DNA of 64,000 bases from JAFGRR01 sp964499235 (GTDB taxonomy: Bacteria; Planctomycetota; Phycisphaerae; UBA1845; Fen-1342), in the NCBI GenBank assembly GCA_964499235.1, contig CAZCKC010000001.1:62001-126000 (forward strand), given 5' to 3'. The notes under the pieces were generated by a model. It had not been told where the DNA came from and ran no database searches. It saw only the letters and a program-made list of their open reading frames with translations. The translations under genes and the position numbers were made by a program. Below, piece by piece: positions 32,953 to 42,287 of the stretch (position 1 is the stretch's first letter; the number at the start of each line of letters is the position of its first letter).

Positions 32953-33825
32953 ATGTGGGCGTGGATCAGCCTGGGCATCATGAGCGCGTGGCTGACCGCG
33001 ACGAGCGACCTGTTCTGCAAGCGGGCCCTGGATCGCGGCCTGCCCCCGCTGACGCTGGCGTTCTGGCGGTCGCTGTTCGCCCTCCCCGTCCTGCTGCCGA
33101 TCCTGCTGCGGGGCCTGCCCGAGATCGACCCGATCTTCTGGTGGCTGCACTTGGTCTGGGTGCCGACCGACGTTCTGGCGATGTTCCTGTATTTTTATTC
33201 CGTTAAGCACGCCCCGCTGTCGCTGTCCGTGCCGCTTTCCGGGGTGGCGCTGATCGTCACCACCGTCGCCGCCTGGCTGCTCCGCGGCGAGGCCCTGACC
33301 CTCGTCACGTTGATGGGGATGGCCAGCGTCCTGGTCGGCTCCTATTTGCTGAACCTCAAGCCGCAGCAGACCGGCTGGTTCGGGCCCTTCCGCGCGGTCG
33401 CGACAGACCGCGGCGTCCAGGCGATGGTGCTGGCCGCCAGCCTCTTCGGCTTCAACTCGGTCATCGCCGCCTACACCATCCGCGCCAGCGACGCCGCCTA
33501 CATGAGCCTGCACTACATGCTCGTCTACACGCTCGTGCTGCTGCCGTTTGCCTGGCGCGGCCGCGCGGTGACCCGCCCCCGCGTCATCTGGCTGAGCATG
33601 GTCCCGGCAGGCATCCTCTTCGGCTTCATGTTCTGGACGCTGATGGAGGCGATCGCGCTGACCAACGTCGCCTACATCTCGGCCCTGCGGCGGTTCGCCG
33701 GTCCGTTCAGCGTGCTCTACGGCTGGTTGCTGTTCGGCGAGCAGTCAATCCGCATGCGGATCGTCGGCAGCCTCGTCATCCTGGCCGGCGCGATCCTGAT
33801 CGCCCAGGGCGCCGCCCGCGCTTGA
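32953..33825 (+). CDS. EamA/DMT-family transporter
   Basis: A 290-residue protein with about ten hydrophobic helices in two halves, each opening in EamA style ('WISLGIMSAWLTATSDLF'; 'AMVLAASLFGFNSVIAAYT'). 'LSVPLSGVALIVTTVAAWLL' and 'RFAGPFSVLYGWLLFGE' are typical fourth-helix and ninth-helix segments. It probably exports a metabolite or amino acid. ATG 32953 is chosen because the hydrophobic first helix begins there; AAAGGA is about 12 bases upstream. A GTG at 32929 would add eight polar residues. Confidence 0.82.
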   Translation: MWAWISLGIMSAWLTATSDLFCKRALDRGLPPLTLAFWRSLFALPVLLPILLRGLPEIDPIFWWLHLVWVPTDVLAMFLYFYSVKHAPLSLSVPLSGVALIVTTVAAWLLRGEALTLVTLMGMASVLVGSYLLNLKPQQTGWFGPFRAVATDRGVQAMVLAASLFGFNSVIAAYTIRASDAAYMSLHYMLVYTLVLLPFAWRGRAVTRPRVIWLSMVPAGILFGFMFWTLMEAIALTNVAYISALRRFAGPFSVLYGWLLFGEQSIRMRIVGSLVILAGAILIAQGAARA

Positions 33826-33846
33826 CGGCTATCGCAAAGGGCGCGG

Positions 33847-34443
33847 TCAGAACGGCCGCCGCAATGCCTGCATCACCGCCGGCTTCAGCGGCTCGGGCAC
33901 CGCGTCCAGCACCGCCTTGAGCTGCTCCGGGCCGCGGCGGTCCTTGATCACCGCGGCCGCGGCGCGCAGCGCCGCGTCACGCTCCGCGCAGAACCCGGCG
34001 AACGCGTGCTCCAGCTCGTCGCGGTTCCACTGCGACAGCGGATCGGCCACCCCGGTCTGCCGCCGCGCCCAGTGCACGAGCCCGTGGGGCTCGTTCGTAA
34101 AGGCGAACAGCGGCAGCAGGGCGGCCAGCTTCTCCTCCGGCCCGCCGAGGACCGTCACCGCTTCCCGCGGCAGCTGCCGCAGTCGGTCGTCGCTCGTCGT
34201 GCCGGCCAGCTGATCGATCCAGCCCGACTGGCGCTGCGGCTCGGGCGTCGGTGACTCCAGTCGGGCCGGCGGCACCAGCAGCGTTCGGTGCCCCGTCGCA
34301 AACTGGATCGAGACGCGGTGCGCGACCCCGTTCGGCTGGCGCTCCTCCTGCACCCGCAGGACTTTGCCGACGCCCCATTCAGGCCGCGCGGCGTTGCGCA
34401 CGGACTGTCCCACGAGGTCCCGGTTGATGATCAGCTCGGCCAT
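33847..34443 (-). CDS. protein with N-terminal DUF3553-like domain
   Basis: A 198-residue protein. The first 70 residues fit the small DUF3553 pattern: 'GQSVRNAARPEWGVGKVLRV', 'HRVSIQFATGHRTLLVPPARL'. The rest is charged, helical-looking sequence, including 'WNRDELEHAFAGFCAERDAA', without recognised motifs. The DUF3553 fold resembles the SH3-like end of UvrD/PcrA helicases and may bind protein or RNA polymerase; this is family inference. ATG 34443 rather than a start at 34485, which would add a glycine- and arginine-rich stretch. Convergent with the transporter gene. Confidence 0.65.
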   Translation of the reverse strand: MAELIINRDLVGQSVRNAARPEWGVGKVLRVQEERQPNGVAHRVSIQFATGHRTLLVPPARLESPTPEPQRQSGWIDQLAGTTSDDRLRQLPREAVTVLGGPEEKLAALLPLFAFTNEPHGLVHWARRQTGVADPLSQWNRDELEHAFAGFCAERDAALRAAAAVIKDRRGPEQLKAVLDAVPEPLKPAVMQALRRPF

Positions 34444-34574
34444 GCCGCGACAGTAGCGGAACCCGCCCCGCCCGCCAATTTGCAACTGGATTTTTCGCCA
34501 GCCGATTGGATAATGCCCCCAATAGCCGCCAGGGAGGGCGGTCCCGGTCGCGCCGCGACGAGCGAGGTGGAACC

Positions 34575-35321
34575 ATGCTATTTGCCGCCCTCACGTTCTG
34601 GCTCTTCGTCATCATCTTCAGCGCCTGGGCGGTCCACCGGCTGCTCTGCCGGCTGATCAAGCCCAGGATCGTCAACGCCTTGCTGCTGCCCGGCACACTT
34701 GTTGCCCAACTCGGGCACATCTTTGGCCTGCTCATCACGGGCAACGAGGTCCGTCGCGCATCGCTGATGAGCGACGATGAGCACGGCGAGCCACAGGCAG
34801 AGGCCCCGGAATCGCACCGAATCCCCGTTTTGGGCTCGGTCGTGGTCGGGTTGCTGCCGATTCTGGCGTGCTCAGCCGCCCTGGTCGTCGCGATCAAGTG
34901 GTGGGGCGTGTGGGTCTTCTACGGCATGAACCGCGCCATCGTGCCGCAGTCGCTGCCGCTGGACCTGACGATGGTCTTCGTGCTGCTCCGCGAAGCGGTC
35001 GACGCGGCCGAAGCGATGCTGGTCGCGCTGCGAAAGAGCGACCTGACGAACTGGCAGACGCTGCTGTTCATCTACGTCGCCACCTGCCTGACCGTCCGCA
35101 TGGCGCCATTTCGCGGCCACGAGCGAGGTGCCGTGATGGCCCTGGCGCTGGCGGGCCTGCTGATCTGGATCGCGGGCCTGCTCTCGAGCCAGGTGGCGGC
35201 GCTAATCGAGCAGGGCTGGCCGATCCTGAGCTTCGTGGCCTCGCTCCTGCTCTTCCTGCTGGTGCTGACGTTGCTGGCGACGGCGGTCGTGGAGTTGGTG
35301 CGACTGCTCGCGCGCCGATAA
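34575..35321 (+). CDS. membrane protein of unknown function, M50-like but lacking the zinc motif
   Basis: A 248-residue protein with about five hydrophobic helices (1-25, 35-55, 92-112, 130-145 and two overlapping near 185-240). 'LLPGTLVAQLGHIFGLLITG' (about 38-57) aligns by eye to the 'PGTxxHExxH' helix of site-2-protease-like membrane proteins, but HExxH is replaced by AQLGH. I therefore regard it as a non-catalytic relative or a chance likeness. ATG 34575 has GAGGTGG 5 bases upstream. No neighbour suggests a role. Confidence 0.6.
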   Translation: MLFAALTFWLFVIIFSAWAVHRLLCRLIKPRIVNALLLPGTLVAQLGHIFGLLITGNEVRRASLMSDDEHGEPQAEAPESHRIPVLGSVVVGLLPILACSAALVVAIKWWGVWVFYGMNRAIVPQSLPLDLTMVFVLLREAVDAAEAMLVALRKSDLTNWQTLLFIYVATCLTVRMAPFRGHERGAVMALALAGLLIWIAGLLSSQVAALIEQGWPILSFVASLLLFLLVLTLLATAVVELVRLLARR

Positions 35322-35429
35322 CTACAAGCGGGCGAGTAGCCTGCGCCGACGGCCTTGATCGCCACCCGGCGGCCGCCACGATTTGAGCGGGCCCGAAGCG
35401 CTTCCCGTGTACTGCAAAGGATTGACGGC

Positions 35430-37061
35430 ATGGCTTTCCGCAGCGTGGTTTCAGCGAGCGGGTGGCGAAAACGATCGCCGGCCCTCGGTTTGGCGACCTG
35501 CCTGATCGGGATCGCAGGCTGCCCCACGGGGGGAGGCGGCGGTGGCGGCGGCACCCCCGTGGATCCTGATCCACCGGACTGCACACCCACCACGCCGACG
35601 CCCGACCGCGTCGACCTGGAGATCCTCTTCGAGACCGGCGACCCGGTCCCCGGCCTGGGCGGCGCCCGCTTTGCCGTTTTCGGCACGCCGATCATCGACA
35701 GCACCGGCCGCATCGCGTTCTGGGCCAGCTTCGAGGACGCCTCGGGTAACGCCGGGCTGTTCGTCTGGGAGGACGACACGCTGACGCTGGTCGTCTCTGA
35801 CGACCCGACCGAGACCGGCGTCGTGCCAGGCCGCGACACGGACGACTACTTCGGCGACGTCGAGATCGCGATCGGCGGCGAGGGCCCGCCGATGGCGTGG
35901 GGCTCGGACGGTCGCCTGATCTTCGTCTCGCCGATCGCCGGCGAGCAGGCGTCGCGCGGGATCTTCCGCTGGCGCGCCAGCGACGGCGACATCCTCAACA
36001 TCGTCGACCTCGAGACACAAGGCGACCAGTACGACGACGCCGCCGAGAACGCCTTCAGCGGCGAGTTCTTCCAGCCGGGCGTCAGCGACAGCGGCGTCGT
36101 GCCCTACGTCATCCAGTACACGTACATCACGACCAACAACGACTTCGTTGTCGGCGAGCGGGCTTTGTTCACGACCAACGCGCAGGCCTTCACCCGCGTG
36201 GCCGACTCGAACCCCGAAGAGCTCGTCGGTGTGCCCGACCAGGGCCGCTCGGCGACCTGGACGTCGGTCGGGCAGTTCAGCACGCTCAATCCCGCGGGCG
36301 CGGTCCTCTTCCAGGCCCAGTACGCAGCCGACGCCAACGACGGCAACGCCGGCGTCTACGTCCGCGTCAACGGCCGGACGCTGCGGGTGCTCGACAACCG
36401 GCAGGGCAGCGGCTTCGACGGCCTGCCCTTCGGCTCGACCGTCAACGCGGGCAGTGACACCTTCCCCGCGATCACGATCGGTGCCGAGCTGCGGATGGCC
36501 GTCGAGACGACGCTCACCACCGCCAACGAAACCCGCGAAACGGTCCTCTACTGGAACGGGGTCCGCTTTCGCGAGCTCGAAGGCGAGCTCAACAACACCT
36601 ACGGTGAAGCGCTGCTCACCGGCATGAACGACTGCGGACAGGTCGTCTTCCTCGCCGATGGTCAACCGCACCTCCACGGCGCGGGAACCTCCGTCAACTT
36701 GGTTGAGGCCAACTCACAGTTCGACCGGGACGCGGTGACTTGGCTGACGACGGCCGGGGCACTGAACAACCAAGGCCGAGCGCTGCTCCGCTACACCCGC
36801 ACGATCAACGAGCTGGACCTGCCGGGCCTCGCCTACTGGACGGGGGACGAGCTGGTGGCCGTCGTCGACCCGCAGAACGGCGACCTCCAGACCGCCGACG
36901 CCGTCACGATCGTCGCCCGCGTTGAGCAGGACCGCCCCGGACGCTCCGGCGCCCTCAACGACGCCGACGCGTTCGCGTTCCGCGTCACCGCGGTCGGCCC
37001 GGACGACACCCTCGACACGGCCGACGACATCCAGACCCTCTACTACGCCGAGGCCCAATAA
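35430..37061 (+). CDS. lipoprotein with NxxGxxAF-type repeats
   Basis: A 543-residue exported lipoprotein. The signal ends in 'CLIGIAGC', followed by a glycine run and a proline/threonine linker. The body is built of repeated units containing 'DSTGRIAFWASFEDASGN', 'GSDGRLIFVSPIAG', 'DSGVVPYVIQ', 'NPAGAVLFQAQY', 'NDCGQVVFLADG' and 'NNQGRALLRYT', each followed by a GxFxW- or GxYVR-like strand. This matches secreted repeat proteins common in Planctomycetota, probably beta-propellers. Function unknown. ATG 35430 has AAAGGA 9 bases upstream. The octamer AAGCGCTT (35396-35403) lies in the leader. Confidence 0.72.
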   Translation: MAFRSVVSASGWRKRSPALGLATCLIGIAGCPTGGGGGGGGTPVDPDPPDCTPTTPTPDRVDLEILFETGDPVPGLGGARFAVFGTPIIDSTGRIAFWASFEDASGNAGLFVWEDDTLTLVVSDDPTETGVVPGRDTDDYFGDVEIAIGGEGPPMAWGSDGRLIFVSPIAGEQASRGIFRWRASDGDILNIVDLETQGDQYDDAAENAFSGEFFQPGVSDSGVVPYVIQYTYITTNNDFVVGERALFTTNAQAFTRVADSNPEELVGVPDQGRSATWTSVGQFSTLNPAGAVLFQAQYAADANDGNAGVYVRVNGRTLRVLDNRQGSGFDGLPFGSTVNAGSDTFPAITIGAELRMAVETTLTTANETRETVLYWNGVRFRELEGELNNTYGEALLTGMNDCGQVVFLADGQPHLHGAGTSVNLVEANSQFDRDAVTWLTTAGALNNQGRALLRYTRTINELDLPGLAYWTGDELVAVVDPQNGDLQTADAVTIVARVEQDRPGRSGALNDADAFAFRVTAVGPDDTLDTADDIQTLYYAEAQ

Positions 37062-37099
37062 CGCCGCCTTCAGCAGTGGATGAGATCGCTCACGGCCAT

Positions 37100-37122
37100 T
37101 TGGCGACCCGAACTGTCGCCAA
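37100..37122. repeat. inverted repeat between lipoprotein and peroxidase genes
   Basis: Arms TTGGCGAC (37100-37107) and GTCGCCAA (37115-37122) are perfect over 8 bases with a 7-base loop. There is no T-tract after it on either strand. It is either the end of the lipoprotein transcript or an operator for the peroxidase gene, whose ATG is 91 bases away. Confidence 0.45.
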
Positions 37123-37213
37123 GTATCAAAATACCCGACAACGCACTCGCATATCTCGCCGCGGCTTACTATCCTCGTGCCGAGGAATCTGTCTGCCTTG
37201 AGGAGTTGCCTGC

Positions 37214-38716
37214 ATGTCGGATCAGCCGACCCCATCTTCCGTCACGGGGCCCGCGCGGCCCCGGATCTCCAAGCGCCCGATTGTCATTGTTGTGCTGCTC
37301 GTCGTGCTCGTCCTGCTGCCCACGCTCACGATCGTGACCAACGCCCTGATCATGCCCCCGGAAGGAACGCCGCTGACCACCGAACTCGTGGCGCTGCACC
37401 CGGACTTCGAGCCCGCCGCTCATCTGCTAGAGGACAAGTGCCTCGACTGCCACGCGGCCGCGGGCACCAAGCCCTTCTACGCCAGCCTGCCGATCGTCAG
37501 CAGCGTCGTCGCGAAGGACATCGAGACCGGCCGGACCTACATCGACCTCGTGGCCGACCTCCAGCCGTTCGAACCCACCGGCCCAATCCCGGAGGCCGCG
37601 CTCGCCAAGCTCGAGTACGTCCTGCAGCGCGACACGATGCCGCCCGCCGCGTACGCCCTGCTGCACTGGGACCGGGTGCTTGATGACCAACAGCGGGCCC
37701 TGATCCTCGAGGTCATCGCCCAACACCGGGCCAAGCACTACCCGAAGCCGGCCGTCGCACCCGAGTTCGTCAACAAGCCCTTTCGCCCGCTGCCGCAGGA
37801 AGTCACCGACGTCGACCCTGACAAGGTGGCGCTCGGTGAAGCGCTGTTCCACGACGTGCGACTGTCGGCCGACAACTCGCTCTCGTGCGCGTCGTGTCAT
37901 GGCCTCGACACCGGCGGGGTCGACCGTCGGCCGACGTCGATCGGCGTCGGTGACCAGGTCGGCCCGATCAACTCCCCGACCGTCTTCAACGCCCGCTACA
38001 ACGTGCGGCAGTTCTGGGACGGCCGTTCGTCCGACCTCGTCGACCAGGCCGCCGGCCCGGTGCACAACCCGATCGAGATGGGGACGAACTGGGAGGAGGT
38101 CCTCGCCAAGCTCCGCCAGGACGACGCGTTGGTCACAGCCTTCGAAGCCGCGTATCCCGACGGCCTGACCGGCGGCAACATCGCCCACGCGATCGCCGAG
38201 TTCGAGAAGACGCTGGTCACGCCGAACGCGCCGTTCGACCGCTACCTCCGCGGCGACGCCGACGCGCTGACGGCCGCTGAAAAGCGGGGCCTGCACCTGT
38301 TCGAGGAGAACGCGTGCGCGTCGTGCCATGTCGGCGAGGCTCTGGGCGGCCGCTCGTTCGAGGTCCTCGGTCGGGCGCGGCCGTACTTCGCGGACCCGGC
38401 CGCTGTCGAGGACGTCGACCTCGGGCGCTTCAACGTGACTGCAGATCCCTTTGACCGCTTCGCGTTCAAGGTGCCGCTGCTGCGCAACGTCGAAGTCACG
38501 CCGCCGTACTTCCACGACGCGTCGCAGGAGACACTGGCGGACGCCGTTCGGGCGATGGCTCTGCACCAGGGCTACCGCGCGTTCACGGCCGCGGAGATCG
38601 CCGACGTCATCGCGTTCCTGAAGACGCTGACCGGCGAGTACGAGGGCGTGCCGCTCGACGAGCTGGGCGACCACCAGGCAGCGTCGCCCGCTGAAACGCC
38701 CGCCGCGTCGAGTTGA
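37214..38716 (+). CDS. membrane-anchored tri-haem cytochrome c peroxidase-like protein
   Basis: A 500-residue protein. A membrane helix (about 21-45) anchors it with the bulk outside. There are three CxxCH haem sites: C76-H80 in an N-terminal extra domain, C225-H229 and C368-H372. The last two lie in a CcpA/MauG-like module with 'KVALGEALFHDVRLS', 'INSPTVFNARYNVRQFWDGR' and 'KVPLLRNVEVTPPYFHDAS'. Two-haem enzymes of the family reduce hydrogen peroxide with electrons from cytochromes; a third N-terminal haem is known in quinol-linked types such as E. coli YhjA. ATG 37214 has GAGGAG about 8 bases upstream. Use of quinol is inferred. Confidence 0.88.
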   Translation: MSDQPTPSSVTGPARPRISKRPIVIVVLLVVLVLLPTLTIVTNALIMPPEGTPLTTELVALHPDFEPAAHLLEDKCLDCHAAAGTKPFYASLPIVSSVVAKDIETGRTYIDLVADLQPFEPTGPIPEAALAKLEYVLQRDTMPPAAYALLHWDRVLDDQQRALILEVIAQHRAKHYPKPAVAPEFVNKPFRPLPQEVTDVDPDKVALGEALFHDVRLSADNSLSCASCHGLDTGGVDRRPTSIGVGDQVGPINSPTVFNARYNVRQFWDGRSSDLVDQAAGPVHNPIEMGTNWEEVLAKLRQDDALVTAFEAAYPDGLTGGNIAHAIAEFEKTLVTPNAPFDRYLRGDADALTAAEKRGLHLFEENACASCHVGEALGGRSFEVLGRARPYFADPAAVEDVDLGRFNVTADPFDRFAFKVPLLRNVEVTPPYFHDASQETLADAVRAMALHQGYRAFTAAEIADVIAFLKTLTGEYEGVPLDELGDHQAASPAETPAASS

Positions 38717-38740
38717 CACGCCGCATCTCAAACGCGCGTT

Positions 38741-38781
38741 AAACAAAACGGGTGCCCCGGCGTCGCCGCTGAGGCACCCGT
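38741..38781 (-). terminator. intrinsic terminator between convergent genes
   Basis: Arms ACGGGTGCC (38748-38756) and GGCACCCGT (38773-38781) are perfect over 9 bases; the loop itself can fold (CGGCG-T-CGCCG). On the minus strand the stem is followed by TTTTGTTTAA, a good T-tract for the gene ending at 38830. It may also help end transcription from the peroxidase gene on the plus strand. Confidence 0.8.
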
Positions 38782-38829
38782 ATTCATTTCATGCGTCAAT
38801 CCACGGCCGGTGGGGCGCGAGCCCGGAGC

Positions 38830-40080
38830 TCAGCGCGATTGCTGCCCGCGCGTCGGCTGAGCCGGCTCGTCGGGATAAGCCGCCTGGAGCGCGAGCATGC
38901 AATAAGCCGTGGTGAGCGGCGGCATCCCTTCCATCCAGCGGTCCTCGTCGTTGACCCAGCTGCCGTCGCTGCGCTGCCGTTCCGCCAGCTCCTTGACCAG
39001 CTCGACCCGCCAGTCGCGCGTCTCGCCGTCGCGGGTCTTGATCAGGTCCGCGCCGAACGCGTCGAGCGCCCGGGCGAAGGTGTGGTAGTAGTAGTAAAGA
39101 CCCTCGCCGCCTTGCTCGGGCGGCATGTTGGGGTTCTGCTCGAGCGTCCAGTGGTCCTTGATCCACCCGACCGCGGCCTGGACCCGCGGATCCTCCTTCG
39201 ATAGCCCGGCGTAGATCATGCTCTTCAGCCCGGCATACGTCATCGAGCCGTAGGCGCGCAACTCCTCGCGGCCCTTTACGCTGAACGTGCCCGCCTTGCT
39301 CTCGCCGTTGTTGGCCGGCGAGTAGATGAATCCCCCCTGCGTCGAGCCGTCGGCGAACGCCATGTCATTGTGCTCGCCGAGCATCTGGCAGCGCTCGATG
39401 AACACCAGCGCCCGCTTGTAGGCCGGGTGCTCCGGCGGCAGCCCGCTGTCGTGCAGCGCCGCGACCATCAGGTTCGTGTTCGAGAGGTCGGGCCGCTTGC
39501 CGCGGCCATAGCCGGCCCCGCCGTAGAACGGGTTCGACTCGCTGACGTCCTCGCCCGCGTCCCACTGCAGCTTCGTGATAAAGTCGACGAGTTGCTGCTT
39601 ACGCTCGGCATGCCGTGAATCGTCGAGCACCGAGAGCATCGACAGCACGACGCTGCTTTCGTAGTTCTTGTGCAGGCCGCCGCGGCCGTAGATGCCGCCG
39701 TCCTCCTGCACGTAACGCTCGATGAACGCCAGCCCGCGCTTGATCGACGGGTGCTGCGGGCTGACCGAGGGATCCTGGATCAGCGCCTTGAGCACCAGCG
39801 CCGTCACGCCGGGACCCGACGGCGAGATCCAGCCGCCGTCCTGCTCCTGGCTGGCGACCAGGTACTTCGCCCCGCGGTCGGTCAGCGCCCGGGCGTCGTT
39901 CTCCGCCGCCAGCCGCTCCCGCAGCGCGATCAGCCGCTGGATCGGATCGATCTTGTCCGTGTCTTCCGCCTGAGCCTGCGTGTCGGCCGCCTGCTGTGCC
40001 TGGGCCCCGACCAGCGGCACGCCTCCCAGCAGCAGCACCAGCCCGACCACCGCGCCGAATCCATGGCTCTGTCGTCCCAT
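38830..40080 (-). CDS. secreted protein with prenyltransferase/squalene-hopene cyclase-type repeats
   Basis: A 416-residue protein with signal 'AVVGLVLLLGGVPLVGAQAQ'. The rest is an all-helical barrel-like repeat set with 'QEQDGGWISPSGPGVTALVL', 'YVQEDGGIYGRGGLHKNYES', 'DLSNTNLMVAALHDSG' and 'ERQRSDGSWVNDEDRWMEG', the QxxDGxW pattern of the terpenoid cyclase/protein prenyltransferase fold. No DxDD cyclase motif is visible, so it is unlikely to cyclise squalene; planctomycetes have many such secreted proteins without known function. ATG 40080 has AGGAG 9 bases upstream. Ends at a terminator. Confidence 0.8.
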   Translation of the reverse strand: MGRQSHGFGAVVGLVLLLGGVPLVGAQAQQAADTQAQAEDTDKIDPIQRLIALRERLAAENDARALTDRGAKYLVASQEQDGGWISPSGPGVTALVLKALIQDPSVSPQHPSIKRGLAFIERYVQEDGGIYGRGGLHKNYESSVVLSMLSVLDDSRHAERKQQLVDFITKLQWDAGEDVSESNPFYGGAGYGRGKRPDLSNTNLMVAALHDSGLPPEHPAYKRALVFIERCQMLGEHNDMAFADGSTQGGFIYSPANNGESKAGTFSVKGREELRAYGSMTYAGLKSMIYAGLSKEDPRVQAAVGWIKDHWTLEQNPNMPPEQGGEGLYYYYHTFARALDAFGADLIKTRDGETRDWRVELVKELAERQRSDGSWVNDEDRWMEGMPPLTTAYCMLALQAAYPDEPAQPTRGQQSR

Positions 40081-40132
40081 CCCGCGTTCTCCTCGCAAAA
40101 AAGCCGCTTTGCCTCGTTCGTGTTCCGTCCGT

Positions 40133-40504
40133 CTAATCGTAACCGAGATCCTCGAGCTGATCCTCGTCGAGCCCGAAATGGTGGCCGATTTCGTGCAGGA
40201 CCGTGATCCGGATCTCCTCCTGCAGCTCCGCCACCGACGCGCACGCGGCGCACAGGTTGCGCTTGAAAATCAGGATCCGGTGCGGGCCCAGCAGCGGCGC
40301 CTCGTGCGACTGCTCGGTCAGCGGCTCGCCCAGGTACAGCCCGAACAACGCGTGCGCCTCGGCCCGGTCCGGCACGTCGCGGGCGGCCGGGCGCTCGTGC
40401 ACCTCGATCACCACGTTTTCGAGCGCGTCCTGGAACTCGGCTGGCAGCTGCTGCACCGCCCGCTCGACCACCTGGTCGAATTCGGCGTCGCTGACCTGTA
40501 TCAT
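40133..40504 (-). CDS. minimal zinc metallopeptidase (zincin-1 family)
   Basis: A 123-residue protein of the short zincin family related to minimal matrixins: 'RILIFKRNL' and then 'TVLHEIGHHFGLDEDQLEDL', with HExxHxxGLDE. The length fits the family. The zinc motif is intact, but no substrate is known and the position suggests a housekeeping role. ATG 40504 is used with a GGGAAG site upstream; longer open frames run into the opposite gene. It is 52 bases from the repeat-protein gene and divergent from sppA. Confidence 0.82.
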   Translation of the reverse strand: MIQVSDAEFDQVVERAVQQLPAEFQDALENVVIEVHERPAARDVPDRAEAHALFGLYLGEPLTEQSHEAPLLGPHRILIFKRNLCAACASVAELQEEIRITVLHEIGHHFGLDEDQLEDLGYD

Positions 40505-40573
40505 GCGGCTTCCCGTAGTGGCATCCTGACGGCTGATCTTACCGCCGCGCGCGGCGGACAAGGAGGTTCGCTC

Positions 40574-41590
40574 GTGACCCGACGTGGTACCCGCATCCAG
40601 CTCCCGCTTGCCTGCCTCGCGGGCTTGGCAGCCGCGTGGTTCGGTGTCGGCTGCGGCCCGACCTCGTTCCTGATCACGCCGGTGCCCGCCCGGCAGGCGC
40701 TCGAGGAAACCGTCATCGTCCGCGAGTCGATCTGGACCCAGCGGCGGATCGCGCTGGTCAGCGTCGACGGCCTGATCGAAAACGCCGACGAGCGCTCCCT
40801 CACCGGCCTGCCGCAGGAAAACCCGGTCATGCTGTTCAAGGAGAAGCTCGACAAGGCCGCCGGCGACGACCGCGTGAAGGCCGTCGTCCTGCGGATCAAC
40901 AGCCCCGGCGGCACCGTGACCGCCAGCGACATCATGTACCAGGAATTGGTCCGCTTCCGCGAGCAGACCGCCAAGCCGGTGGTGGCCGTCATGCTCGACC
41001 TCGGGACCTCGGGCGGCTACTACCTGGCCTGCGGGGCGGACAAGCTGGTCGTCCACCCCACCACGGTCACCGGCAGCATCGGCGTCGTGATGCTCCTCCC
41101 CAACCTCAGCGGCACCCTCGACAAGATCGGCGCCGCCGTCAACATCATCAAGTCCGGCGAATACAAGGACGCCGGCTCACCCTTCCGCCCCCTCAACGAC
41201 GACGACCGCGCCCTCTTTGAGGACCTGGTGGCCGAGATGTACGCCCGCTTTTTCGCCGTCGTCCGGCGGGCCCGCGGCGACGTCGCGGAAGCCGAGCTGC
41301 GCGAGCTCGCCGACGGCCGCGTTTTTCTGGGCACCGAGGCCGTCGAGCTCGGGCTGGCCGACGCGGTCGGCTCGGTCCAGTCGGCCATCGTCGACGCCAA
41401 GGCACTCGCCGGGCTCGCCGACCGGCCGGTTCTCGTGGTGCAGTACGGGCGCCCGCTCGAATTCCGCCCGAATGTCTACGCGAAGGATGGGGGCCGAACC
41501 CCGCGGGCGGCCGACTGGGCGACGTTGGCGCCGAGTTGGGTTCGCCACTCGACGCCCCGGCCGCTCTACCTCTGGTCGCCGGGCTGGTGA
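40574..41590 (+). CDS. sppA: signal peptide peptidase SppA (S49 family)
   Basis: A 338-residue single-domain S49 protease. It has an N-terminal membrane or lipoprotein signal ending 'FGVGC', then 'LVSVDGLIEN', 'AVVLRINSPGGTVTASD', the nucleophile S146 in 'LGTSGGYYLACGAD', 'TVTGSIGVV' and the general base K198 in 'SGEYKDAGSPF'. It removes spent signal peptides in the membrane. A very good AGGAGG sits 8 bases before the GTG start at 40574. The C-terminal 60 residues after the core are not conserved. Confidence 0.9.
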   Translation: MTRRGTRIQLPLACLAGLAAAWFGVGCGPTSFLITPVPARQALEETVIVRESIWTQRRIALVSVDGLIENADERSLTGLPQENPVMLFKEKLDKAAGDDRVKAVVLRINSPGGTVTASDIMYQELVRFREQTAKPVVAVMLDLGTSGGYYLACGADKLVVHPTTVTGSIGVVMLLPNLSGTLDKIGAAVNIIKSGEYKDAGSPFRPLNDDDRALFEDLVAEMYARFFAVVRRARGDVAEAELRELADGRVFLGTEAVELGLADAVGSVQSAIVDAKALAGLADRPVLVVQYGRPLEFRPNVYAKDGGRTPRAADWATLAPSWVRHSTPRPLYLWSPGW

Positions 41591-41675
41591 GGCCGGACCG
41601 AGCGGCTAGAATACGCCCCGCGGCGGCGGCAGCGCGGCCCAAGCGAATGACCCCTGGCGAAGCGGCACGGCCGGC

Positions 41676-42283
<608 letters not shown>

Positions 42284-42287
<4 letters not shown>

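Noticed and set aside
39980..40573. Upstream extension of the sppA frame
   Set aside because: It overlaps the minus-strand zincin; AGGAGG before GTG 40574 and the signal sequence fix the start.
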